Origin: Flavobacteriales bacterium
Lineage (GTDB): Bacteria > Bacteroidota > Bacteroidia > Flavobacteriales > Flavobacteriaceae
Length of the DNA stretch: 64,000 nt
Direction of reading: 5' to 3'
NCBI GenBank assembly: GCA_024643405.1
Contig: JAHENA010000001.1
Span: forward strand, 1 to 64,000
In this document: positions 1 through 8,407 of the stretch, one piece after another
How the letters are laid out: the number at the start of each line of letters is the position of its first letter
Position numbering within the stretch: position 1 is the first letter of the stretch
Program-made: the position numbers and the translations under genes
Notes under the pieces: model-generated
Seen by the model: only the letters and a program-made list of their open reading frames with translations
The model's database searches: none
Told to the model about the DNA's origin: nothing

Positions 1-1397
1 GTCGCTTTTACTTGATCCATTCCAACCGTAACAGGCCGAGTAGGGTCTTCGCGATGGAAAATATCCTGTAACCATTTGGCGCGTTTGACACCTTCGGTTC
101 CCCATTGATCTGGAACTTCATTACCGGAACTCCACATAACAATAGATGGATGATTTCGGGTCGCTCTCACTAAATTAACAATGTCTTTTTCAGCGTATGA
201 ATCAAAATAAAGGTTATAGCCATTTTTAACTTTTGGTTTTGCCCATTCGTCAAAACTTTCAGCTAAAAACATAAAACCCATTTCATCGCAAAGTTCCAAT
301 TGTTCCATAGAGGGCATGTTATGGGAACTTCTAATGGCATTACAACCCATATCCTTTAAAATACGTAATTGACGTCTTAAGGCAGATTTGTTGACGGCGG
401 CACCAATTGGCCCCAAATCATGGTGTAAGCAAACGCCTTTAAACTTAGTGATCTCTCCGTTTAAACTAAATCCGGTTTTATGGTTATAGTCAATTTGTCT
501 CATTCCAAAACGGTTTGTTATCTCATCTTTTAAGTCGTTTCCAGTATATAATTGAGAAATGGCTGTGTATAGATATGGGAATTCAGGACTCCAAAGTTTT
601 GGATTATTAACAGCTATATTTTGTTCGAATTCATTCTCGAAAAGTTCAGCTGTTTCATTAGAATTAATCGTGTTGCCTTCAGCATCCAGAATAGTAGTCA
701 CTATTCTTAAATTTTTTCCAGAGACTTTGGTTTTAATATTGACTTTAGATATTGCTTTAGTAATTAAGGGTGTTGTGATAAACGTTCCCCATTGGTCAAT
801 ACTTTCCTTGTTTTTTATAACAATCCGGACGTTTCTATATAAACCTGCTCCTGGGTACCATCTTGAAGACTCTCCTAGATTTGATAACTTTACAGCTAAT
901 AGGTTCTCTTGAGTGGATGATATGTAATCAGTAATATCAAAATAAAAATAAGCATAGCCATATTTCCACTCCCCAACTTTTTGGCCATTGATAAATACTT
1001 CTGGCTGGCTCATGGCGCCTTCAAATATAATAATCGCTTTTTTATTGGTATTGAAATTTGGCAATGAAAACGTATGTCTGTACCAGGCTTCTCCAATATA
1101 TGGTAAAGCGCCAGTTCTTCCTGTTTTTTCTGACGCTACCTCTTCACCGTTTTGTGTAATAGCAACCACCTGTTTATCGATGTCTTTATCAAAAGGTCCA
1201 TAAATGGCCCAATCATGAGGAACAGAAACATGTTCCCAATGAGAATCATTAAAGTTACTTTTTATAGCTTCAGGGTGTTTTCCCTTACTAAATTTCCATC
1301 CCTTTTTTAGTGTGATGACCTCTCTGGTTTGTGCTTTCAGCATTCCAATAGAAGTAATAATGCAGAGAAGAAATAATATTGACCTAAAATATCTCAT
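1..1397 (-). CDS. Glycoside hydrolase family 2 (beta-galactosidase-like), truncated at left window edge
   Basis: Minus-strand open frame from ATG at 1397 (MRYFRSILFLLCIITSIGMLKAQTREVITLKKGWKF...) running off the window; contains NPSIVMWSSGNEVPDQWG, typical of GH2 catalytic domain; N-terminal signal peptide. Confidence 0.85.
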   Translation of the reverse strand, partial: MRYFRSILFLLCIITSIGMLKAQTREVITLKKGWKFSKGKHPEAIKSNFNDSHWEHVSVPHDWAIYGPFDKDIDKQVVAITQNGEEVASEKTGRTGALPYIGEAWYRHTFSLPNFNTNKKAIIIFEGAMSQPEVFINGQKVGEWKYGYAYFYFDITDYISSTQENLLAVKLSNLGESSRWYPGAGLYRNVRIVIKNKESIDQWGTFITTPLITKAISKVNIKTKVSGKNLRIVTTILDAEGNTINSNETAELFENEFEQNIAVNNPKLWSPEFPYLYTAISQLYTGNDLKDEITNRFGMRQIDYNHKTGFSLNGEITKFKGVCLHHDLGPIGAAVNKSALRRQLRILKDMGCNAIRSSHNMPSMEQLELCDEMGFMFLAESFDEWAKPKVKNGYNLYFDSYAEKDIVNLVRATRNHPSIVMWSSGNEVPDQWGTEGVKRAKWLQDIFHREDPTRPVTVGMDQVKA

Positions 1398-1403
1398 GAG
1401 TTA

Positions 1404-2552
1404 TTATTGTAATGAGCCATTATAAAATTGCATACCTAAAGTGGCTTTATAATCATTGTCAAACAGTGTGGCATTATCCCAATGTGAGCCTTGACCCCAA
1501 AGTGTGCTGCAGCCTGTTGAGACCCAGGCAGGTTCCCAATAAATTAAACCTTCTCCACCAACGCTTTCAACAATCATTTTTAATTTGTTCAGATAATTTA
1601 ACTGTCCTTGTTGCGTCGCTGGGTATCCATCAATTAAGGCCGTACTATCTAAAATATTATTAGCGCTATCTGCATCAACTAGTGTGAAAGGATAAGCCGT
1701 TTCAACAATCATAAGGCGTTTTTTATAAGTATTTATTAAAGTAGCCAAAGGTGTTGCTAAGTTATTTAAATTATAATCTGACCAGATAGGATAATAAGAT
1801 AATCCAATCCAGTCAAAATCCGTAACACCATTTTTTGTTGCCTGATCAAACCACCATAACCCATTTTCAGGTTGTGCAATGTGCAACATGACTTCAATAG
1901 TTTTATTTTTTGCAGTTGAGATATCTCTAACGGCTTTAATACCTTTATTTAAGAGCGAAGAATTTCTAACCCAGTCAATTGGCCATTGTAAAGCCCCGTC
2001 CTGAAGTATCATAGGGTTTATTTCATTACCAATTTGAACAATATCAGGAAGTAAATCAGACCTGGATAATTCATTTAATGTATTATAAGTGTAGTTGTAT
2101 AATAAGTCGCCCAAGGCTGGTGTATCATTAATTGAATTCAGCCAAGCAGAAGGAATTTGTTGTTTACTGGGGTCTGCCCAGGTGTCTGAATAATGAAAAT
2201 CTAGTAAGACTTTCATGTTAAGGCCTTTAGCGCGTTGAATAGATTTTTTTACATCATTATAATTTGAATAATTGGTCCAGGTAGGGTTATGCCATAAGCG
2301 TATTCTGATTAAATTAGAACCTGCTTCTTTAAAAATAGCGTATGGGTCCTTTGCTGCACCATTAGCATCTTTATATGTAGCACCACAATCTTCCATTTCA
2401 TTTACATAGGATAAATCTGCACCATAATAAAAAGTAAGAGGCGGATCTGGAATTGGAATTTCTTCCTTATCATTTGGTGTGTCATTACCGGAAGAACATG
2501 ATAATATCAATAAAAATACTATACAGCTAGTTAAAAGACTTCTAAAATTCAT
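1404..2552 (-). CDS. GH53 arabinogalactan endo-beta-1,4-galactanase, lipoprotein
   Basis: FYYGADLSYVNEMEDCGATYKDANG, NLIRIRLWHNP, LLDFHYSDTWADPSKQ, QIGNEIN motifs of GH53; lipobox LLILSCSS. ORF opens at 2594, but the internal Met at 2552 gives the better signal peptide. Confidence 0.9.
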   Translation of the reverse strand: MNFRSLLTSCIVFLLILSCSSGNDTPNDKEEIPIPDPPLTFYYGADLSYVNEMEDCGATYKDANGAAKDPYAIFKEAGSNLIRIRLWHNPTWTNYSNYNDVKKSIQRAKGLNMKVLLDFHYSDTWADPSKQQIPSAWLNSINDTPALGDLLYNYTYNTLNELSRSDLLPDIVQIGNEINPMILQDGALQWPIDWVRNSSLLNKGIKAVRDISTAKNKTIEVMLHIAQPENGLWWFDQATKNGVTDFDWIGLSYYPIWSDYNLNNLATPLATLINTYKKRLMIVETAYPFTLVDADSANNILDSTALIDGYPATQQGQLNYLNKLKMIVESVGGEGLIYWEPAWVSTGCSTLWGQGSHWDNATLFDNDYKATLGMQFYNGSLQ

Positions 2553-2598
2553 ACGAATAAGATATAAGGAGCTAAAATAAATAAAAATCATCATTAAA

Positions 2599-2618
2599 CC
2601 TACCAGTACCTACCGGTT
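2599..2618. promoter_or_regulatory. Candidate operator: tandem 10-bp direct repeat CCTACCAGTA CCTACCGGTT in the GH53/gntR divergent intergenic region
   Basis: Two near-identical decamers directly adjacent, beside a GntR-family regulator gene; also framed by AACC...GGTT. Confidence 0.4.
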
Positions 2619-2623
2619 TTTAT

Positions 2624-2631
2624 TATATTTG
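2624..2631 (+). promoter_or_regulatory. Candidate Bacteroidota -7 box TATATTTG (consensus TAnnTTTG) for the GntR regulator
   Basis: Exact match to TAnnTTTG immediately upstream of ATG 2636; no clear -33 TTG. Confidence 0.4.
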
Positions 2632-2635
2632 TCTC

Positions 2636-3634
2636 ATGAGTATCATAACCATAGAAGAAAATATAGGATTACCCAAGTATAAACAAATAGTCCTTTCGGT
2701 AGAAAATGCAGTCGTTGCAGGCCATTTAAAAAAGGGAGATGCGTTACCTTCTATAAATGCTATTAGAAACAAATATTCTCTTTCAAGGGATACTGTGTTA
2801 ATGGCCTTCAATGAATTAAAGGTTAGAGGAATTATAGAGTCTATAGTGGGTAAGGGTTATTATTTAAAGAGTGAAAGTATTGAGGTTTCCCAAAAAATAT
2901 TTTTGCTTTTTGATGAGCTAAATGCCTTTAAAGAGGATTTATATAACTCATTTTTGAATAACCTTAACGACAATATTCAAGTTGATATATTTTTTCACCA
3001 TTTTAGTTTTGATATGTTCACAAAACTAATTTGTGACAATATTGGAAGTTACAATTATTACGTAATAATGCCAGCTAATTTGAGTCAAACGGATAAGATA
3101 ATTGAAAAATTACCATATGACAAAGTGTATATTTTAGATCAAACTCATGAAGAGCTTAAACAATATCCTGCTGTTTATCAAAATTTTGAGGATGATATTT
3201 ACAATAGTCTGAAAAGAGCTATCACACTATTAAATAAATATCAAAAAATAGTGTTACTCTTTCCTGAAAAAAAACAACCTCAAGGCATGTTGGTTGGGTT
3301 TCAAAAATTTAGAAAAAACACCAATTTTCAACATGAAGTAATTAATACGCTTGAAAATAGAATATTAGAAAAAGGGGAAGTTTATTTGGTACTAGATGAC
3401 CAAAACCTCATTGTTTTAATCAAAAAAATGAGAGATCAAAGACTTATATTAGGAAAAGATATAGGTATCATTTCGTATAATGAAACTTTGCTTAAGGAAA
3501 TAGTAGAGGGAGGAATAACCACTATTTCTACTGATTTTAAAGAAATGGGCAAACAACTTGCTCAAATGATTATTAATAAAGAACGATTTTTAATAGAAAA
3601 CCCAAATGATTTAATCATTAGAAATTCACTTTAG
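2636..3634 (+). CDS. GntR-family transcriptional regulator with C-terminal periplasmic-binding-like sensor domain
   Basis: N-terminal wHTH: GLPKYKQIVLSVENAVVAGHLKKGDALPSINAIRNKYSLSRDTVLMAFNELKVRGIIES; LacI-like effector domain follows. Confidence 0.85.
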   Translation: MSIITIEENIGLPKYKQIVLSVENAVVAGHLKKGDALPSINAIRNKYSLSRDTVLMAFNELKVRGIIESIVGKGYYLKSESIEVSQKIFLLFDELNAFKEDLYNSFLNNLNDNIQVDIFFHHFSFDMFTKLICDNIGSYNYYVIMPANLSQTDKIIEKLPYDKVYILDQTHEELKQYPAVYQNFEDDIYNSLKRAITLLNKYQKIVLLFPEKKQPQGMLVGFQKFRKNTNFQHEVINTLENRILEKGEVYLVLDDQNLIVLIKKMRDQRLILGKDIGIISYNETLLKEIVEGGITTISTDFKEMGKQLAQMIINKERFLIENPNDLIIRNSL

Positions 3635-3756
3635 GTAATTAATAATGCTAACGAATGTATTTTTCAAATAAAATTAGATTTAATATGAAAAAATTAGATA
3701 AGGTTGGCCTCTGTCTATCATATCAATTTCTCTGAGTGTATATTTATAATTAACAA

Positions 3757-4797
3757 TTGAAAAGAATGAATACAGATTTACAAAACTATTCGCATAAACG
3801 ATATAACAGTTTAACAGGTGAGTGGGTATTAGTATCTCCACATAGAGCTAAAAGGCCTTGGCAAGGACAGGAAGAAGAAATAAGTCAGGAACTAAGACCC
3901 CATCATGACGCCTCTTGTTACTTATGTGCTGGAAATACCAGGGCGAGTGGCGACATAAATCCTGACTATAAAGATGTCTTTGTTTTTGTAAATGATTTTT
4001 CGGCACTTCAGGATGATTCAGCGAATTTTAATATTGACGATGGATTAATAAAAGCTGAAAGTGAGCAAGGCATTTGTAAGGTCATTTGCTTTAGTCCGGA
4101 TCATTCAAAGAGTTTGGCTCAAATGACCATAAAAGAAATACAGAAGGTGATTTATGCTTGGCAAGAGGAATATGTTTCGTTGGGTAAGTTAAAAAATATT
4201 AATTACGTTCAAATATTTGAAAATAAAGGTGCTATCATGGGGTGTAGTAATCCACATCCGCATGGTCAAATATGGAGCCAATCTTCATTGCCAAATGAAG
4301 TTTTCAAGAAAGATAAGCAACAGAGGGATTATTTTATATTGAATAGTAAAACACTGTTAGAGGATTATTTAAAGCAGGAGTTAAAAAATAGAGAGCGAAT
4401 AATTTTTGAAAATAGAGCTTTTGTGATATTGACGCCTTTTTGGGCTATTTGGCCTTATGAAGTGATGATTATTCCTAAAATGCCACAAAAAAGTATTAAT
4501 GAATTAAGAATTGAAGAGACTATTTTATTTGCTGAAGTAATTTCAGTGGTAACTAAAATATATGATAAGTTGTTTAATTGTTCTTTTCCTTATTCAAGTG
4601 GTATTCATCAAGCCCCGACGAATTCAGAAAATAATGAGCACTGGCATTGGCATATGAGTTTTTATCCGCCATTATTAAGAAGTGCAACTGTTAAAAAATT
4701 CATGGTTGGTTATGAAATGTTTGCAAGCCCTCAAAGAGACCTTACACCCGAAACTGCCGCTGCTGTTCTAAAAAAATTAGCAGACAATTTATATTAA
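3757..4797 (+). CDS. galT: UDP-glucose--hexose-1-phosphate uridylyltransferase (GalT)
   Basis: YNSLTGEWVLVSPHRAKRPWQGQ, CYLCAGN zinc motif, active-site NPHPHGQIW. Confidence 0.95.
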   Translation: MKRMNTDLQNYSHKRYNSLTGEWVLVSPHRAKRPWQGQEEEISQELRPHHDASCYLCAGNTRASGDINPDYKDVFVFVNDFSALQDDSANFNIDDGLIKAESEQGICKVICFSPDHSKSLAQMTIKEIQKVIYAWQEEYVSLGKLKNINYVQIFENKGAIMGCSNPHPHGQIWSQSSLPNEVFKKDKQQRDYFILNSKTLLEDYLKQELKNRERIIFENRAFVILTPFWAIWPYEVMIIPKMPQKSINELRIEETILFAEVISVVTKIYDKLFNCSFPYSSGIHQAPTNSENNEHWHWHMSFYPPLLRSATVKKFMVGYEMFASPQRDLTPETAAAVLKKLADNLY

Positions 4798-4813
4798 TAA
4801 TAAAACAACTGTT

Positions 4814-7399
4814 ATGAATCAGAAATTAATATTAATTACCATCTTTTTAACCATTGGTTTTTTGAATATTTTCAGTCAGAATGGGTCTCATGGGAATGTT
4901 ATTGTTGATATGAATGGCCTTATGCGCTGGGAAAATTCCAAACAAGAAGTAAAAGGATTTGGAGTGAATTATACTGTGCCGTTTGCACATGCTTACAGGT
5001 CTGCCAAAAGAATGGATATTGATCCAAAAAAGGCAATTGATAATGATATTTACCATTTTTCAAGATTAGGTTTTGATTTATATAGAATTCATGTTTGGGA
5101 TACAGAAATAAGTGATTCACTCGGTAATTTGTTAGACAACGAACATTTAGATGCCTTTGATTATTTATTATGGAAGTTAAAAAAGGCCAAGATTAATTAT
5201 GTTATTACACCAATTGCCTTTTGGGGAAACGGATGGCCTGAACCAGATACTAAATCGCCTGGGTTTTCTAATAAATATGGTAAAGGAGAGTGTTTAACAA
5301 ATCCTGAAGCTATTAAAGCACAACAAAACTATTTGGAACAATTTATAAATCATGTAAATCCGTATACAGGATTGGGGTATAAGGATGATCCCAATATGAT
5401 TGCCTTTGAAATTAGTAATGAGCCCCATCACAGAGGTGAAGCTGAAAAGGTAACTGAATTTGTAAGTGGGATGGTTCAGGCCATAAGAAATACAGGGACC
5501 AAAAAGCCAGTTTTCTATAATATGAGCCATGCGGTGCAGTATATGGATGATTATTTTAAAGGAAATGTCCAGGGAGGTACTTTTCAATGGTATCCCACTG
5601 GATTAGGCTATGGAAAAGAGTTATCAGGTAACTTGCTCCCTAACGTAAATGATTATGATATGCCTTTTGATACTATTTTTAAGAAGTATCATGGAGCCAA
5701 ACTCGTGTATGAATTTGATGCCGCTGATGTTGGTAAATCATATATATATCCAGCTATAGCAAGAAGTTTTAGAGAAGCAGGGATTCAAATAGGCACCCAT
5801 TTTGCGTATGACCCTACTTTTTTAGCGCCATTTAATACGGAGTACAATACGCATTATATGAATTTAAATTATGCCCCTCAAAAAGCGTTGGCATTAAAAA
5901 TATCTTCAGAAGTTTTTCATGAAATCCCTTTATATTCAAATTTTGGTATGTATCCAAAAAACACCTCTTTTGGTGACTTTAAAGTTAATTATAAAACTGA
6001 TTTAGCTGAATATAACGCCGAATCTAAATTCTACTATACCAATTCAACGAATTCAACTTTAAAAAACGAAGCCAAACTCAAAGAAATTGCTGGTTTTGGT
6101 AACTCAATGGTGATAAGATATGATGGTTTAGGAGCCTATTTTTTAGATAAAATTTCTAAAGGTGTTTGGCGATTGGAAGTGATGCCTGATGCCATTTGGG
6201 TAGCTAATTTATTTGGACGAAATAGTCCAAGTAAAAAGGTCGCGGTTATTAATTGGGAAACTCATTTAATGCAAATAAATTTAAAAGATCTGGGCGATAG
6301 TTTTCATATTGAAGCGATAAATGAAGGTAATGAATTTGTAACTGTAGTGAATAATAACGCCTTTCAAATCAGGCCAGGAACTTATATGGTTAGTAAAAAA
6401 GACATTCAAAAAAAATGGTCAGTGAATGATTCTTTTAAATCCTATAAATTGAAAGACTTTTATGCTCCAAAATCTAACGTAGACAAATTATATTTCACAC
6501 ATCAACCATTTGAATTTATTCCTGAAAATAAAAATGTCCCGATTGAAGTGCAATGTATTGATTCAGATATGCCAGAAGCATTAACCTTAACAGGATCAAA
6601 TAATGGTCAATATTTTAATATGAAGTTTGACTATGTTGGGAATTATAAATATCAAGCAATTATAGACTCCAAATTCATTCAAAAGGGCTATTTAAACTAT
6701 AATATTATTGTAAAACAAAAGGACGGTAATGACATGACTTTTCCTGCAGGTAAAGAAGGCAATTTGTATGATTGGGACTTTTATGACAGAACGCCTTACA
6801 AAGTGGCTATTGTCTCAAAAGAAAGCCCTATAAATTTATTTAATGCCTCAAAGGAAACAGATGATTTAGTAAGGTCGTGGAGACGATCATTCAAATTAGT
6901 GCCTACTGATAATTTTGGAGAGGCAGAATACCAAATGAATATTGGTAAGTTGTTTGTGCCTGATCAGGAAAACTTAAATGCAACCCCAATTTATGATTAT
7001 TCGTTTAAACATTTTATTATAGATAAGGTGAAATCAAGAAGTGACGATTTGTTGTCAAAAAAGACTTTAGTTTTTCATGGAAGAGCTTTAAATGATAAGC
7101 CTTGTAAATTACAAATTGCCTTTGTTTTAGATGATGGTTCTGCCTATGGGAAAGTGATTGAAATAGGGACACAAAACAAGGACTACCTTATTAATTTTGA
7201 GGATTTAAAGCCTGTTAAAACGGTTACTTTGCCGAGACCTTACCCGAGTTTTTTGCCCTATTATTTACAACATGAGATTGTATCAGATTTTGATATAAGA
7301 AAAGTGGAAAGCCTTCAGTTTTCTATTGGTCCGGAAATTCTAGAGGATGAATTACTTGATTCTCATGGAATATCAATTATAAGTGTAAGTTTGAAATAA
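4814..7399 (+). CDS. Secreted GH-A clan-like (GH5/cellulase-like) glycosidase with long C-terminal extension
   Basis: Signal peptide; GFGVNYTVPFAHAYR, FEISNEPHH (acid/base Glu), KLVYEFDAADVG (candidate nucleophile); 861 aa with uncharacterised C-terminal about 400 aa. Confidence 0.7.
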   Translation: MNQKLILITIFLTIGFLNIFSQNGSHGNVIVDMNGLMRWENSKQEVKGFGVNYTVPFAHAYRSAKRMDIDPKKAIDNDIYHFSRLGFDLYRIHVWDTEISDSLGNLLDNEHLDAFDYLLWKLKKAKINYVITPIAFWGNGWPEPDTKSPGFSNKYGKGECLTNPEAIKAQQNYLEQFINHVNPYTGLGYKDDPNMIAFEISNEPHHRGEAEKVTEFVSGMVQAIRNTGTKKPVFYNMSHAVQYMDDYFKGNVQGGTFQWYPTGLGYGKELSGNLLPNVNDYDMPFDTIFKKYHGAKLVYEFDAADVGKSYIYPAIARSFREAGIQIGTHFAYDPTFLAPFNTEYNTHYMNLNYAPQKALALKISSEVFHEIPLYSNFGMYPKNTSFGDFKVNYKTDLAEYNAESKFYYTNSTNSTLKNEAKLKEIAGFGNSMVIRYDGLGAYFLDKISKGVWRLEVMPDAIWVANLFGRNSPSKKVAVINWETHLMQINLKDLGDSFHIEAINEGNEFVTVVNNNAFQIRPGTYMVSKKDIQKKWSVNDSFKSYKLKDFYAPKSNVDKLYFTHQPFEFIPENKNVPIEVQCIDSDMPEALTLTGSNNGQYFNMKFDYVGNYKYQAIIDSKFIQKGYLNYNIIVKQKDGNDMTFPAGKEGNLYDWDFYDRTPYKVAIVSKESPINLFNASKETDDLVRSWRRSFKLVPTDNFGEAEYQMNIGKLFVPDQENLNATPIYDYSFKHFIIDKVKSRSDDLLSKKTLVFHGRALNDKPCKLQIAFVLDDGSAYGKVIEIGTQNKDYLINFEDLKPVKTVTLPRPYPSFLPYYLQHEIVSDFDIRKVESLQFSIGPEILEDELLDSHGISIISVSLK

Positions 7400-7414
7400 C
7401 GAATTATGAATAAT

Positions 7415-7450
7415 AAAAAAGCTCCTTAAGTTTTTTTAAGGAGCTTTTTT
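7415..7450. terminator. Bidirectional intrinsic terminator AAAAAAGCTCCTTAA-GTTTTT-TTAAGGAGCTTTTTT
   Basis: Perfect 15-bp inverted repeat with flanking A/T tracts between convergent genes. Confidence 0.9.
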
Positions 7451-7469
7451 AAAATAGATTATTTAATAA

Positions 7470-8396
7470 TTACAATTTCACAAGTTTAGAAGTCAAAAAT
7501 TGACCTAAGTCATTTTTAATTTTAACTAGATAAAGCCCTTGATTTAAGTTAGAAATATCAAAGGCAAACCCTCTGGAATAATTGCCATGAAACGACTTAA
7601 CCATTTTACCTGTAATATCGTAGATTTTCAAATCATTAACAGCATTGTTTAATTTAAAACTTGATGAAGTTGGATTAGGGTAGGTTGATATCATTTCCTT
7701 TGGAAGAAACTCTATATTATCAAGAGTAATTGCATAGGTGTATTCAGAGGTTGGCTTCCAATAAATATTTGCATTTGCTGCACCATTCCAATCATCTGCG
7801 AAATATAAGCAATAACCTGTTATATTTTGATTGTTTAATGTCACATTAAAGCTTTCTGCACCATCATTAATGTCAACTGTCATCGTTGTTGCAGTATTTA
7901 AAGTAAATTTAAATTTAAAGTCAGCATAAGTAGTTGAACCACCAATACTTGAAGGATTTATGGTGCCTCCATTTGAAACCACTTCCCATGGATCATTTGC
8001 ACCACTATTTCCATTTAAATTTACTTGTATAGCATAATTGTTAATTCTATCAGCCCAAGAAATTGTAGAAGTTGGGCTAGAAAGTAGCGCTAAACCAATA
8101 ACCCCATAAGATGCTTGAGTAGCTGACACAGTGATTGTGAAACTATCACCAACGGCCATAATAGAAGTTGGACCGGAAGTTGTTCCATCTTCAGTAAAAT
8201 CTCTCCATGCAACAGATTGTTTAGCACCTCCGCCATTTGCCCACATACCAAATTGATCCGCGCCATCATCAAAACTTCCGCCATTGTCAGAGAAAAAGGC
8301 GTAATAATTAGCAGCTCTTTGTGGATAGGTAATTGTGGTTTGTGCATTTAAACTAAATGCCATAATTAAAAATAATAACAAGTAAAATTTCTTCAT
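7470..8396 (-). CDS. Secreted protein of unknown fold with T9SS type A C-terminal sorting domain
   Basis: Signal peptide MKKFYLLLFLIMAFSLNAQ; CTD STYPNPTSSSFKLNNAVNDLKIYDITGKMVKSFHG...FDISNLNQGLYLVKI. Confidence 0.8.
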   Translation of the reverse strand: MKKFYLLLFLIMAFSLNAQTTITYPQRAANYYAFFSDNGGSFDDGADQFGMWANGGGAKQSVAWRDFTEDGTTSGPTSIMAVGDSFTITVSATQASYGVIGLALLSSPTSTISWADRINNYAIQVNLNGNSGANDPWEVVSNGGTINPSSIGGSTTYADFKFKFTLNTATTMTVDINDGAESFNVTLNNQNITGYCLYFADDWNGAANANIYWKPTSEYTYAITLDNIEFLPKEMISTYPNPTSSSFKLNNAVNDLKIYDITGKMVKSFHGNYSRGFAFDISNLNQGLYLVKIKNDLGQFLTSKLVKL

Positions 8397-8407
8397 AGTT
8401 TTAAAGT

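Noticed and set aside
559-1203. Plus-strand ORFs 559-912 and 988-1203
   Set aside because: Antisense to the GH2 coding frame, which shows clear family motifs; no start context or homology of their own
4847-5587. Minus-strand ORFs 4847-5056, 4920-5120 and 5294-5587
   Set aside because: Shadow ORFs opposite the GH-A-like glycosidase; low-complexity translations
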